Shown here: piece after piece, positions 1 to 8,701 of the stretch | Layout of the letters: every line of letters begins with the position of its first letter | Numbering within the stretch: position 1 is the first letter of the stretch | NCBI GenBank assembly: GCA_963717445.1 | Contig: OY970334.1 | Coordinates: forward strand, 4,171,172 to 4,235,171 | DNA length: 64,000 nucleotides | Reading direction: 5' to 3' | Source of the DNA: JAGVPT01 sp963717445 | GTDB taxonomy: Bacteria; Bacteroidota; Ignavibacteria; UBA10030; UBA8401 | The notes under the pieces: model-generated | Database searches by the model: none | What the model was told of the DNA's origin: nothing | Seen by the model: only the letters and a program-made list of their open reading frames with translations | Position numbers and translations under genes: made by a program

Positions 1-1803
1 ATGGCGGAAGAACTTTTCTGGTACAAAAAATGGACAAAAGTTCTGAAGTGGAAACTTCCGTTTGCTCAATGGTTTGCCGGCGGGAAGATTAATGTGTCCG
101 TGAATTGCCTTGACAGGCATTTGACAACATGGAGAAAAAATAAAGCGGCGATCATCTGGGAAGGTGAACCGGGGGATACGCGAACACTGACCTATGCAGA
201 CCTTCATCGTGAAGTATGTAAGTGTGCCAACGTGTTGAAGAAGCTCGGTGTCGTGAAAGGAGACCGCGTTGTCATTTACATGCCGATGATTCCCGAACTT
301 CCCGTGGCGATGCTCGCATGCGCGAGAATCGGAGCGACACACAGCGTCATCTTCGGAGGGTTTAGTGCTGAAGCGCTGAAAGACCGCATCAACGATGCGC
401 AGGCGAAGCTTGTCATCACCGCGGACGGCGGCTATCGCCGTGGGGGAGTCATCCCGCTGAAAGCGAACATCGATGAGGCCCTGAAGGTTACTCCTTCGGT
501 CGAAAGCGTAGTCGTCGTTAACAGAGTTGGATTGGACGTCGGCATGGTACCAGGCCGCGACCATTGGTGGGAGGGATTGATGTCGACCACTTCCGCTGAA
601 TGCGAGCCTGAAAAATTGGATTCCGAGCATCCGTTGTATATACTCTATACAAGCGGTACGACCGGCAAGCCCAAAGGGGTTGTCCATTCAACGGCGGGCT
701 ATTTGCTCGGATGTCACCTTACGATGAAATACGTTTTCGACATTAAGGATACCGACACCTATTGGTGTACTGCCGATATCGGCTGGGTAACGGGCCACAG
801 TTATATCGTGTACGGCCCGTTCTCGAATGGCGCGACGGTCGTCATGTACGAAGGAGCTCCAAATCACCCGGAACCTGATCGATTTTGGAGCATCGTCGAA
901 AAGTATAAAGTGAACGTTTTTTACACCGCCCCAACTGCGATAAGGGCATTCATCAAGTGGGGGGAGCAATGGCCGCTTAAGCATGACCTGAGCTCGATCC
1001 GGCTTCTTGGAACTGTTGGCGAGCCGATCAATCCCGAAGCCTGGATGTGGTACAGCAAGATTATCGGCAAGGGGAAATGCCCGATCGTGGACACATGGTG
1101 GCAGACGGAGACCGGCTCGATTATGATTACTCCTTTGCCCGGTGTAACGCCGACAAAACCGGGAACTGCGACGCTCCCGTTTTTCGGCATTCAGCCTGAT
1201 GTTGTCAATAAAGAAGGGAAGTCCGTTGGAGCAAATCAAGGGGGGTATCTTGTCATCAAAAAACCATGGCCGTCGATGATGCGGGGAGTGTACCGTGATC
1301 CGGAAAGATTCAAGAAGACGTATTGGAGCGACATTAAAGGAATGTATTTTACGGGCGACGGTGCACGGCGCGATAAAGACGGATATTTTTGGATCATGGG
1401 CCGTGTTGATGACGTTATTAACGTTTCAGGGCATAGGCTAGGAACAATGGAAGTAGAAAGCGCGCTTGTCAGTCATCCATACGTCGCGGAAGCTGCCGTG
1501 GTAGGAAAACCGGATGAAATAAAAGGCTCTGCCATTTGCGCCTTTGTAACACTGGAAGGGAAGCGAACTCCCTCGCCCCAATTAAAGGAAGAATTGAGGC
1601 TGCATGTTGCAAAAGAAATCGGAGCTATGGCTAAGCCCGATGATATTCGATTCACCGACGCTCTTCCTAAAACACGAAGCGGAAAAATTATGCGCCGTTT
1701 ATTGCGAGAGATCGCTTCAGGGGGAGCCACAACAGGCGATACGACCACGCTGGAAGATTTTTCAGTTCTGGAAAAATTGCGTCACCATGAAGACGAAGAA
1801 TAG
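1..1803 (+). CDS. acsA: Acetyl-CoA synthetase (AMP-forming), 5'-truncated by window edge
   Basis: Cytosolic ANL-superfamily enzyme converting acetate, ATP and CoA to acetyl-CoA through acetyl-AMP. Seen: the nucleotide-binding loop YTSGTTGKPKG at residues 216-226, the late conserved stretch TGDGARRDKDGYFW, and a C-terminal TRSGKIMRR motif whose lysine (K562) corresponds to the catalytic lysine controlled by acetylation in Acs. Only 600 residues are visible against roughly 640-660 in complete bacterial enzymes, and the family segment WFAGGKINVS already appears at residue 24, so the ATG at base 1 is probably internal and the true start lies upstream of the window. It stands alone on its strand, with no terminator seen after it. 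An acetate kinase lies 8 kb away, so both acetate routes may exist. A propionyl-CoA preference cannot be excluded from sequence alone. Confidence 0.93.
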   Translation: MAEELFWYKKWTKVLKWKLPFAQWFAGGKINVSVNCLDRHLTTWRKNKAAIIWEGEPGDTRTLTYADLHREVCKCANVLKKLGVVKGDRVVIYMPMIPELPVAMLACARIGATHSVIFGGFSAEALKDRINDAQAKLVITADGGYRRGGVIPLKANIDEALKVTPSVESVVVVNRVGLDVGMVPGRDHWWEGLMSTTSAECEPEKLDSEHPLYILYTSGTTGKPKGVVHSTAGYLLGCHLTMKYVFDIKDTDTYWCTADIGWVTGHSYIVYGPFSNGATVVMYEGAPNHPEPDRFWSIVEKYKVNVFYTAPTAIRAFIKWGEQWPLKHDLSSIRLLGTVGEPINPEAWMWYSKIIGKGKCPIVDTWWQTETGSIMITPLPGVTPTKPGTATLPFFGIQPDVVNKEGKSVGANQGGYLVIKKPWPSMMRGVYRDPERFKKTYWSDIKGMYFTGDGARRDKDGYFWIMGRVDDVINVSGHRLGTMEVESALVSHPYVAEAAVVGKPDEIKGSAICAFVTLEGKRTPSPQLKEELRLHVAKEIGAMAKPDDIRFTDALPKTRSGKIMRRLLREIASGGATTGDTTTLEDFSVLEKLRHHEDEE

Positions 1804-1960
1804 CCGCCTTAGCCGACCGAATTAAAAATGCATTAGTCTCGTTGTCTGAAGCAAACGGTGACTGAATTGCATGGTCACGGTTTACCGCTGAGAAGTCCCC
1901 GGGTCATTGGATAACGGTGAACGATGAATCATCATTGTTTTTCTTCGTTCAAAATTCCAC

Positions 1961-1989
1961 TTGCGCCAATTTCCCGACTTTGCTATATT
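1961..1989 (+). promoter_or_regulatory. Putative sigma-70 promoter of ogt
   Basis: TTGCGC at 1961-1966, a 17-base spacer, and TATATT at 1984-1989. This predicts a transcript start near 1996 and a leader of about 45 bases before the ATG at 2042. Its position rules against the longer reading frame that would begin at TTG 1961. Confidence 0.5.
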
Positions 1990-2041
1990 CAAACGTCCCT
2001 CGATCGAGCAGGAGAATTCACCACGTTTACCCTCGCACGTT

Positions 2042-2551
2042 ATGCCTAAAGTTTACTGCACATCATTCGATTCTAAGATCGGCCACATCTACATCGCTTC
2101 GACCGATAACGGGGTTTGCAAAATCAGTATTCCGAAAGAATCGAAAAAAGATTTTTTTGATTGGCTCTCCATTCACTTTGACGACGATGATGTCGTTGAA
2201 AATAAGAGTCGCAACAAGGAAGCCATCGATCAGTTGAACAGGTATTTTAACGGCAAGCTCGCAAAATTTTCCGCCCCGGTTGATCAAATAGGAACTGCCT
2301 TTCAATTGCGGGTATGGAAGGAGTTGCTGCGCATCCCGTATGGAACAACCATCACCTACAAACAACTCGCGCGGAGAGTCGGGGTGCCCCGCGGCTTCCG
2401 CGCCGTCGGCACGGCGAACGGAAGCAATCCGCTTCCCATTGTTGTTCCGTGCCACCGTGTTGTCGGTCATGACGGCTCTCTCGCCGGCTATTCCGCCGGA
2501 GTGAAGACGAAAGAATTTCTCCTGCGGCTTGAAGGTGCAATTATTCTGTAG
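2042..2551 (+). CDS. ogt: Methylated-DNA--protein-cysteine methyltransferase
   Basis: DNA repair protein that transfers the alkyl group of O6-alkylguanine (and O4-alkylthymine) to its own cysteine in a suicide reaction. With the ATG at 2042 it is 169 residues, the usual length of the Ogt/AGT core. The helix-turn-helix and active-site block is clear: RAVGTANGSNPLPIVVPCHR, with acceptor cysteine C137, followed by the GSLAGYSAG loop. The open frame extends 27 codons upstream, but those codons overlap a good promoter and add nothing family-like, so the ATG at 2042 is preferred even though no strong ribosome site precedes it. pcrA follows on the same strand about 115 bases later, probably from its own promoter. 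Confidence 0.93.
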   Translation: MPKVYCTSFDSKIGHIYIASTDNGVCKISIPKESKKDFFDWLSIHFDDDDVVENKSRNKEAIDQLNRYFNGKLAKFSAPVDQIGTAFQLRVWKELLRIPYGTTITYKQLARRVGVPRGFRAVGTANGSNPLPIVVPCHRVVGHDGSLAGYSAGVKTKEFLLRLEGAIIL

Positions 2552-2604
2552 TTGATTTTTCAACCTCGCTATTTTCTTTCTCCCCACGTATTTGTTTATC
2601 TCGT

Positions 2605-2633
2605 TTGCATCCATTCCGTAATTTGTGTATTTT
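2605..2633 (+). promoter_or_regulatory. Putative promoter of pcrA
   Basis: TTGCAT at 2605-2610, 17-base spacer, TATTTT at 2628-2633, about 33 bases before the pcrA ATG. Moderate match to the sigma-70 consensus; it would leave a short leader. Confidence 0.35.
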
Positions 2634-2665
2634 TTCCTCCACGTTCATTTTTGTCTTTTCTTCTC

Positions 2666-4921
2666 ATGAATTTATTAGAACAACTCAATCCTGTCCAACA
2701 GCAAGCCGTCTCCGTAACCGACGGCCCGGTGATGATCGTGGCCGGCGCGGGAAGCGGAAAAACGCGAGTGTTAACGTACCGTGTTGCACATCTTATCGAG
2801 AATGGAATTAAACCGTACCAAATTCTTGCCCTCACGTTCACGAACAAAGCTGCAAAAGAAATGAAACACCGCATTGAGCAGCTTGTCGGCGACCACGCGA
2901 TCAACGTCTGGGCCGGCACGTTTCATTCTATTTTTGCGCGCATTCTCCGCCATGAGTGTGAGGTGATCGGCTTTCAAAGAAATTTTACAATTTACGATAG
3001 CGATGACAGCCTGGGATTGATCAAAAATATTATGTCCTCGCTCAATATTTCTGCGCAGCAGTTCAACCCGAGAGGGATACAGTCCCGCATCAGCGGCGCG
3101 AAGAACCGCCTTGTTTCGCCGGAACAGTATGATGAGATAGCCAAAGACCCGTTTGAGCAGCGGACGGCACTTATCTTCAAAGAATATCAAAGCCGGCTGA
3201 TGAAGAACAATTCCATGGATTTCGACAATTTGCTGCTGAAGCCTATTGAATTATTCGAGCGGAATGAAAGCATCCTCGAGAAATATCAATACCGCTTCCA
3301 GTATTTGCTCGTCGATGAATATCAGGATACAAACCGTGCACAGTACGTGCTCATTAATTTACTCGCAAAGCGGTTTAAAAACATTTGCGTTGTCGGAGAC
3401 GACGCGCAGAGTATTTATGCCTTCCGGGGGGCCGACATCAGGAATATTTTAGATTTTGAGCGAGATTATCCCGAAAGTAAAGTGTTCCGGTTGGAGCAGA
3501 ATTATCGGTCGACAAAGACGATTCTTGCCGCTGCAGACTCGGTCATCAAGAACAACCGGAATCAAATCCATAAGACGTTGTGGACGTCGAACCCTCAAGG
3601 GGAGTTGATTACAATGATCGAGGCTGAGGACGACAAAGACGAAGGGATGAAAATTGTTTTCCATATTCAAGAGCAATGCGCGAAATTGAAATTGGATTTG
3701 AAAGATTTTGCGGTGTTATACCGCACCAACGCGCAGTCGCGGTCGCTTGAAGACGGGTTGCGGAGGAACGGAATCCCGTACGTGATTGTCGGCGGCGTCG
3801 AATTCTATAAACGAAAAGAGATCAAAGATATTCTTGCGTACCTCCGTGTCATTGTCAACCCAAAAGATGACGAAAGCCTCCGGAGGATCATCAACTATCC
3901 CGTCCGCGGGATCGGCGATACGACAATCGAGAAAATGCTCAATTATGCGGAGCATCATCCGGCAGGGCCGCAAGGGTTATTCGATGTCATGAAAGATGTG
4001 AACGTCATCGCTGCGATCGGCGACCGGGCGAAAAATGCTATTCTTCAGTTTGCACAATTTCTCCAAAAATATATCGAGCTAAAGCTGCAAATGTCTCCCA
4101 GCGAAATTGCCCGTGCGCTGGTGGACGAGCTTGGTCTCTTGAGGAGCCTCAAGGAAGAAGCGACTCCCGAAGCGCTCGGCCGATGGGAAAATATTCAAGA
4201 GCTGCTTTCTGCAATTACCGAATTTACGTCCGAAACCCCCGACGCATCGCTGGAGAGTTTTCTTGAAGAAGTCTCCTTGGTTTCTCCCGTCGACACCGTT
4301 GTCGACCAGCGCAATGCGATTACATTGATGACGCTCCATGCGGCGAAGGGATTGGAATTTTCCGTTGTGTTCATCGCGGGGTTGGAGGAGGGGTTGTTTC
4401 CGTTGTACCAAGTTGCGCCCGAGCCGGACGAAATGGAAGAGGAGCGTCGTCTCTTCTACGTCGGTATCACGCGAACGATGAAAAAATTATATCTCACGCA
4501 TGCTCGCTTACGGTACCGCTTCGGTGATGTCACGTACCCGGTCCTTTCGCGCTTCGCTGAAGAGATCGACCCGTCGCTCATTCACCTTGAAACTTCCCGC
4601 CGCATTGCATTCCCTTTGCATCGTCGCGAGGCTCCTGTCGGACAGGAGGGGAACCATTTTTCTTTCAAAGAAAGTCTTGCAAAGAACCATGTTGGCCCGT
4701 TGTCCGCCGGATTCGAAGGAGAGGCCGAACCGGATTATGAAAACGAATCTCAAGAAATGATCACGCTGCGGGTGGGAGCGAAGGTTGAACATGAATCGTT
4801 CGGGAAGGGAAAAGTGCTTCAACTCGCGGGGACCGGAGCTACGGCAAAAGCGGTCGTGTTGTTTGACGACATCGGGCCTAAGAATCTCATGTTGAAGTAC
4901 GCGAAACTGCGATTGTTATAA
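2666..4921 (+). CDS. pcrA: ATP-dependent DNA helicase PcrA/UvrD (SF1A)
   Basis: 3'-to-5' superfamily 1 helicase used in nucleotide-excision and mismatch repair and in clearing RecA filaments and stalled RNA polymerase. 751 residues from the ATG at 2666, matching PcrA/UvrD (about 720-750). Seen: Q-motif LNPVQQQAV at the start, Walker A AGAGSGKT at 26-33, Walker B LLVDEYQDT with D217 E218, motif III GDDAQSIYAFRGA, motif V LMTLHAAKGLEF and motif VI EERRLFYVGITR. A C-terminal domain (VGAKVEHESFGKGKVLQ) matches the Tudor-like RNA-polymerase-binding module of PcrA. The frame is open for 38 codons upstream, but that stretch is pyrimidine-rich and unlike the family. It converges with the next minus-strand gene, with 13 bases between them. 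Confidence 0.95.
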   Translation: MNLLEQLNPVQQQAVSVTDGPVMIVAGAGSGKTRVLTYRVAHLIENGIKPYQILALTFTNKAAKEMKHRIEQLVGDHAINVWAGTFHSIFARILRHECEVIGFQRNFTIYDSDDSLGLIKNIMSSLNISAQQFNPRGIQSRISGAKNRLVSPEQYDEIAKDPFEQRTALIFKEYQSRLMKNNSMDFDNLLLKPIELFERNESILEKYQYRFQYLLVDEYQDTNRAQYVLINLLAKRFKNICVVGDDAQSIYAFRGADIRNILDFERDYPESKVFRLEQNYRSTKTILAAADSVIKNNRNQIHKTLWTSNPQGELITMIEAEDDKDEGMKIVFHIQEQCAKLKLDLKDFAVLYRTNAQSRSLEDGLRRNGIPYVIVGGVEFYKRKEIKDILAYLRVIVNPKDDESLRRIINYPVRGIGDTTIEKMLNYAEHHPAGPQGLFDVMKDVNVIAAIGDRAKNAILQFAQFLQKYIELKLQMSPSEIARALVDELGLLRSLKEEATPEALGRWENIQELLSAITEFTSETPDASLESFLEEVSLVSPVDTVVDQRNAITLMTLHAAKGLEFSVVFIAGLEEGLFPLYQVAPEPDEMEEERRLFYVGITRTMKKLYLTHARLRYRFGDVTYPVLSRFAEEIDPSLIHLETSRRIAFPLHRREAPVGQEGNHFSFKESLAKNHVGPLSAGFEGEAEPDYENESQEMITLRVGAKVEHESFGKGKVLQLAGTGATAKAVVLFDDIGPKNLMLKYAKLRLL

Positions 4922-4934
4922 GGAGTGTTGATCA

Positions 4935-5357
4935 TCAGGTTTCACCGCCAATTTTTGAACGGATGATCATCATGTTATTCCAATAATCGCGATGGATGTA
5001 GTGAGTAATGATTGCCGTGAACTGTGCAATCGAATCGGGCGGCAGAAGAAAGCAGACCAGCGACGGTTTTCCGTTCTGAGAGTTTTTGTGATCGAAAAAA
5101 ACGTCGTATTGAGTCAGGGAGTGAGGGGATTCGAGATCGTCGCTATCTGCTTTGACGATGCCGATGACAAAGCGTTTATTTAATTCGTCGAATGCAAGAA
5201 CGTCGGGGCGTTTGTTTCTCTGATCGCCGTAACCGTCGTTGTGAAGAGCGTCGGGGATGCGGTATCCTTCAGTGTCTTTTGCGCCGAGAATGGTGTACCG
5301 TTCCGACACAAAGTGGTGAAGTAATTCTTCGATTAACCGTGACGAGATGTCTTTCAT
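4935..5357 (-). CDS. Hypothetical 140-aa protein, possible degenerate PD-(D/E)XK-like fold
   Basis: Not recognised as a named family. The 140 residues from the ATG at 5357 contain an N-terminal helix (SSRLIEELLHHFV) and then RPDVLAFDELNKRFVIGIVK, in which an Asp after Pro is followed by a hydrophobic strand ending in GIVK. That spacing recalls the D...(E/D)XK core of nuclease-fold proteins, but the acidic residue before XK is missing, so catalysis is doubtful and the resemblance may be chance. Longer starts (up to 5462) would overlap the divergent gene at 5402, so the ATG at 5357 was chosen; one further ATG lies at 5381. No signal peptide or membrane segment. It is divergent from the CPBP-like gene and convergent with pcrA. 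Confidence 0.55.
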   Translation of the reverse strand: MKDISSRLIEELLHHFVSERYTILGAKDTEGYRIPDALHNDGYGDQRNKRPDVLAFDELNKRFVIGIVKADSDDLESPHSLTQYDVFFDHKNSQNGKPSLVCFLLPPDSIAQFTAIITHYIHRDYWNNMMIIRSKIGGET

Positions 5358-5401
5358 GATAAACAAAAGTAATTTTTTCATGAACGAAATGCAAAAGCCG
5401 A

Positions 5402-6157
5402 ATGCCGTTTCTTGACCCACGACAAAGCCCCTCGCGTTCCATCGTTTCGAGATTAGCCTCACTTGTCGCCGTCGTTGCTTGTTTTGCTCTTATCGAATGG
5501 GTGTCGTCGTTTCATATCCTTACCAAGCTGCTCCCGCTTCCTTCGTCTCTTTCAACGCCACTGGCATGGCTTTTTGAGCATCACATCTGGCAGTTCGCTG
5601 TCGGCATGACGGCTATTACAATCCTCTCACGAGGACATTTATGGAGTTATGGAATCAATTCATCGGATATCCGGATTTCAATGTCCGTCCTTTTGAAATT
5701 TTACGCAGCGGCATTGATCGTTATGATCGGACTTGTGGTAATGCCGCTGATACTTTCCGGAACATTACCTGAATATTTTCGCCGGATGGGGAGGGTCGAC
5801 ATGATCGGATGGATTCTCTTTCAATGGATGGCGACGGCCGTTGCGGATGAAATTTTATTCCATGGATTATTTCAGACGCTCTTGCTGAAGTATTGGCGGG
5901 AAAAATTTATGATACGATCTTTTGAACTTCCTGTCGTTATTCTTTTTACGAGCGTAGTGTTTGCGGCCGGCCGGACCAACGTCCCGGTGTACGGTGGGCA
6001 TCTTCTGGAATATATTCTTGCATTCTTGATTGGCTTATATGGGGGGATGGTCTATTACCGCACGCGAAGCTTGCTTACCCCGATGCTTTCTCAGGCGTTT
6101 TTCTACGGGCTTCCGTTCGTGATTCGATTTGCATACGTAGCTCTCTTTCTTCGATAA
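5402..6157 (+). CDS. CPBP/Abi-type membrane protein with degenerate active site
   Basis: Polytopic inner-membrane protein of 251 residues with about six to seven hydrophobic segments. The stretch TAVADEILFHGLFQ at 145-158 is in the place of the CPBP (CAAX protease and bacteriocin-processing) motif 1, normally EExxxR, but reads DEILFH: the first Glu is Asp and the Arg is His. The second motif FxxxH appears as FAAGR, and the third motif's His and Asn (HxxxN) are not seen in TPMLSQAFFYG. Family membership is therefore by architecture and partial motif, and protease activity is doubtful. It starts 44 bases from the divergent hypothetical gene and ends 20 bases from the convergent bshA, so it is a single-gene unit. 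Confidence 0.6.
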   Translation: MPFLDPRQSPSRSIVSRLASLVAVVACFALIEWVSSFHILTKLLPLPSSLSTPLAWLFEHHIWQFAVGMTAITILSRGHLWSYGINSSDIRISMSVLLKFYAAALIVMIGLVVMPLILSGTLPEYFRRMGRVDMIGWILFQWMATAVADEILFHGLFQTLLLKYWREKFMIRSFELPVVILFTSVVFAAGRTNVPVYGGHLLEYILAFLIGLYGGMVYYRTRSLLTPMLSQAFFYGLPFVIRFAYVALFLR

Positions 6158-6177
6158 TTTTTTCATAAGAAAGCACT

Positions 6178-7320
6178 CTACCCCTTGATATGAGCTGGTG
6201 CGCTATTGAGAATCCTCTCATAGTGGCGCTCGTAGACTCCCACAATTTCATCGATATCGAAGTTCTCGACAGCCCGTTTACGGCCTGCCTTTGCGAACAT
6301 TTCCCGCCGTGTGTCGTTCAAGAGCAGCTCAATTGCATACTTTGCCATTCGTTCTATATCGCCGATTTCAGCAATGTACCCCGTTTCACCATGGACAACA
6401 AGTTCCGGCAACCCGCCGACGCTCGACGAAATAACAGGGACTTCGCATGCCATCGCCTCGAGCGCGGAGAGCCCGAAGCTTTCGGACTGGCTCGGCATGA
6501 GAAACAAATCGGCGGCCGAAAGGAGTTCTACAAGCTCGGCTTGCTTTCCCAAAAATGTCACGCTGTCGCCAAGCTGCAGATCCCGGCAAAGGTTTTCGCA
6601 GTTCGACCTGTCTGGTCCGTCGCCGACGAGAACGAGTTTCGACGGGATTTTTTTTACGACCAGGTTGAAAATTTTAATAACGTCCGTGACACGTTTGACG
6701 ATGCGGAAGTTGGAGGTATGGATAAGAATTTTTTCGCCGTGCGGGGCTATCGTTTTTCTAAGGTTCGCGTCAGCCATTCTCGTAAAAAGCTGTGTGTCCA
6801 CAAAGTTAGGAATGACTTCGATCTCTTTGTTGATGCTGTAATTGGTAATTGTCTTTTCTTTCAAGAATCGAGAAACGGCTGTCACGCCGTCGCTTTTTTC
6901 GATGCTGAATTTCATGACCGGAAGGAAACTGGGCTCCAACCCTATCAACGTGATGTCCGTCCCGTGCAATGTCGTAATAATGCGGAGATGTTCGTCGTTG
7001 AGGACTTGTTTTGCAATATACGCACTCGTCGCATGCGGAATAGCGTAATGGGCGTGGATGACATCGAGTTTTTCAAACTTTGCGACCTCCACCATTTTAC
7101 TTGCCAGGGCCGGAGTATAAAGGGGGAACTCAAACAACGGGTATGTCGCGATCTCGACTTCATGATAAAAAATGTTGTTCACGAATCCATTCAGCCTCAT
7201 CGGCATAGCATAGCTGATGAAATGAATTTGATGCCCACGCTTCGCGAGCCCTTTGCCAAGTTCTGTCGCGACGACCCCGCTGCCGCCGTAAGTGGGATAA
7301 CAGGTAATTCCAATTTTCAT
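6178..7320 (-). CDS. bshA: N-acetyl-alpha-D-glucosaminyl L-malate synthase (bacillithiol synthesis)
   Basis: GT4 glycosyltransferase that joins GlcNAc from UDP-GlcNAc to L-malate, the first step of bacillithiol formation. 380 residues, full length. Diagnostic features are the N-terminus KIGITCYPTYGGSGVVATELG, HAHYAIPHA near residue 90, the nucleotide-sugar loop IHTSNFRIVKR, and the GT4 acidic motif in SQSESFGLSALEAMAC followed by PVISSSVGGLPE. The start ATG at 7320 matches the conserved N-terminus exactly. A small frame (7336-7533) precedes it on the same strand. bshB and bshC are not in the window. Bacillithiol is the main low-molecular-weight thiol in many Bacteroidota/Chlorobiota as well as Firmicutes, which supports the taxonomic reading. 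Confidence 0.95.
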   Translation of the reverse strand: MKIGITCYPTYGGSGVVATELGKGLAKRGHQIHFISYAMPMRLNGFVNNIFYHEVEIATYPLFEFPLYTPALASKMVEVAKFEKLDVIHAHYAIPHATSAYIAKQVLNDEHLRIITTLHGTDITLIGLEPSFLPVMKFSIEKSDGVTAVSRFLKEKTITNYSINKEIEVIPNFVDTQLFTRMADANLRKTIAPHGEKILIHTSNFRIVKRVTDVIKIFNLVVKKIPSKLVLVGDGPDRSNCENLCRDLQLGDSVTFLGKQAELVELLSAADLFLMPSQSESFGLSALEAMACEVPVISSSVGGLPELVVHGETGYIAEIGDIERMAKYAIELLLNDTRREMFAKAGRKRAVENFDIDEIVGVYERHYERILNSAPAHIKG

Positions 7321-7335
7321 AGCGATATCCTTCTA

Positions 7336-7533
7336 AAGTTGAAACGTACGGTTAATTCGGCTGAATTTCAAGAACGGAAGGTAATTGTACATTTTAGAGT
7401 TTCGGAACGGATTCCCGTCCATTGTTACATTTTTGTGACAGTAGGAACGATAGAAAGACCGTTCCCATCGAAAACTACGTTCACTATCACTAATAGTGCA
7501 AAACGCAATACTACCATATTTGAGTTTCTCCAT
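7336..7533 (-). CDS. Possible 66-aa leader ORF upstream of bshA
   Basis: From an ATG at 7533 preceded by GGAGG at a normal distance, a 65-66 codon frame runs to just before bshA. The product (MEKLKYGSIAFCTISDSERS..., Ser/Arg/Tyr-rich) matches nothing I know. The same bases hold three inverted repeats that look regulatory, so this may be a bshA leader rather than a protein. Only the ribosome site argues for translation. Confidence 0.25.
7424..7498. promoter_or_regulatory. Cluster of inverted repeats between bshA and the porin gene
   Basis: Three symmetric elements in 75 bases: two tandem TGTNACA palindromes (TGTTACA-TTTT-TGTGACA, 7424-7441); GGAACG...CGTTCC with a 10-base gap (7444-7465); and CACTAT-cacta-ATAGTG (7482-7498), a perfect 6+6 palindrome. 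They sit in the divergent spacer where both the bshA and porin promoters should be, so they are plausible operators; the regulator is unknown. Confidence 0.4.
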
Positions 7534-7615
7534 GTTGAGTTCCTCCAAATATCTCAATTGCAAGACTGGAACTATTTAGTTACTTTACGGCGCCCACACC
7601 AAATAAGGAGGGAGT

Positions 7616-8701
7616 ATGAAAACCTTCATCATTGTACTTACCGTTCTTTTTTGCATTTCCCCAGTCGTCCCGCAAGCCAAAAAAGATGCAAAAAATGTTG
7701 CGCCTCAAACCAGTCCCGCTTCAAAATCCAACGAGGGAATGATTTGGGGCCAGACTTTTGTCGATTATTCGTATGCAGCTCAATCAGAAGATGCTTCCCA
7801 AAAAGGAACTAATGCTTTTGAATTCCGCCGAATCTATCTTGGTTATGATCAGAATATTTCAGACCAATTCTCCGCTCGGGTTCTTATTGAAGCTGACAAA
7901 GAAGATACCGCGAAATCCGGCGCCATGGATTTTACCGCGGAGGAAGCCTACCTCGAATGGAAAAACCTTGTGTCACTATCGAGCATTTATTTTGGACTTT
8001 CCTACACTCCGTCGATAGCGATGGCAGAAAAAATTTGGGGATACAGATCTCTTGAAAAGGTAATTCTCGATCGTAACGGCCTTGTGGCGTATGATGACAT
8101 GGGTGTTGCGATCAAAGGGAAATTTGTCTCGGACGGAAGTATCGGATATGCTGTCATGGTAGGAAACGGCCAAGGCGTCAAACTCGAGAACGACAAGTTG
8201 AAAAAAATCTACGGCGAGCTCTATTGTACGCCAATGAAAAATGGAGTTGTAGAGTTGTACTCCGATTACGAAAACAGTCCGGATGCCCAATGGAAGTTGA
8301 CCGGAAAAGGACTCCTTGGCTATCAAGTACCTTCAGTGTCGGCTGGTGTTGAGGGGTTTTACCGCATCGTCCACGATGGGGCATTCAATACACTGACGCC
8401 TACGGATTCAAATTTGGCCGGTGGTTCGGCGTATACATCGTTCCAGATTACCGACGGCATACGGGGTGTACTCCGTGAGGATTTTTATGATGCAAATGTT
8501 TCTGAGACAAACGTTGGCATTCGAGAATCTTTTTCCATCATTGGATTGGATTATTCGCCGGCGCTGGGTGTTCATGTTATACCTAACGTCCTCTACACTC
8601 ATCGCCTGTACAAAGTCAGCCCCGCGCACGGACCGGCGTTGGTAGACGACATTACCGCCCGCCTCACGTTCGCATATTCTTTTTCAGCTCGAGTTCAATG
8701 A
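7616..8701 (+). CDS. Outer-membrane porin, phosphate-selective porin O/P-like
   Basis: Predicted outer-membrane beta-barrel of 361 residues. Residues 1-20 form a Sec signal peptide (MKTFIIVLTVLFCISPVVPQA), followed by a Lys/Ala/Pro/Ser-rich linker and alternating hydrophobic-polar strands. FEFRRIYLGYDQNISDQFSARVLIEAD near residue 70 is typical of the OprO/OprP-like family. The preferred substrate cannot be told. The ATG at 7616 follows a very strong ribosome site (AAGGAGGGAG). Its stop overlaps the start of the IMPACT-family gene (ATGA), so the two are probably cotranscribed although functionally unrelated. The upstream spacer holds the inverted-repeat cluster shared with bshA. Confidence 0.75.
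   Translation: MKTFIIVLTVLFCISPVVPQAKKDAKNVAPQTSPASKSNEGMIWGQTFVDYSYAAQSEDASQKGTNAFEFRRIYLGYDQNISDQFSARVLIEADKEDTAKSGAMDFTAEEAYLEWKNLVSLSSIYFGLSYTPSIAMAEKIWGYRSLEKVILDRNGLVAYDDMGVAIKGKFVSDGSIGYAVMVGNGQGVKLENDKLKKIYGELYCTPMKNGVVELYSDYENSPDAQWKLTGKGLLGYQVPSVSAGVEGFYRIVHDGAFNTLTPTDSNLAGGSAYTSFQITDGIRGVLREDFYDANVSETNVGIRESFSIIGLDYSPALGVHVIPNVLYTHRLYKVSPAHGPALVDDITARLTFAYSFSARVQ

Noticed and set aside
6190..7812. 540-codon open frame on the plus strand
   Set aside because: It lies opposite bshA, which has unmistakable motifs, and the translation is Cys/His/Arg-rich with no family likeness; it also runs into the porin gene.
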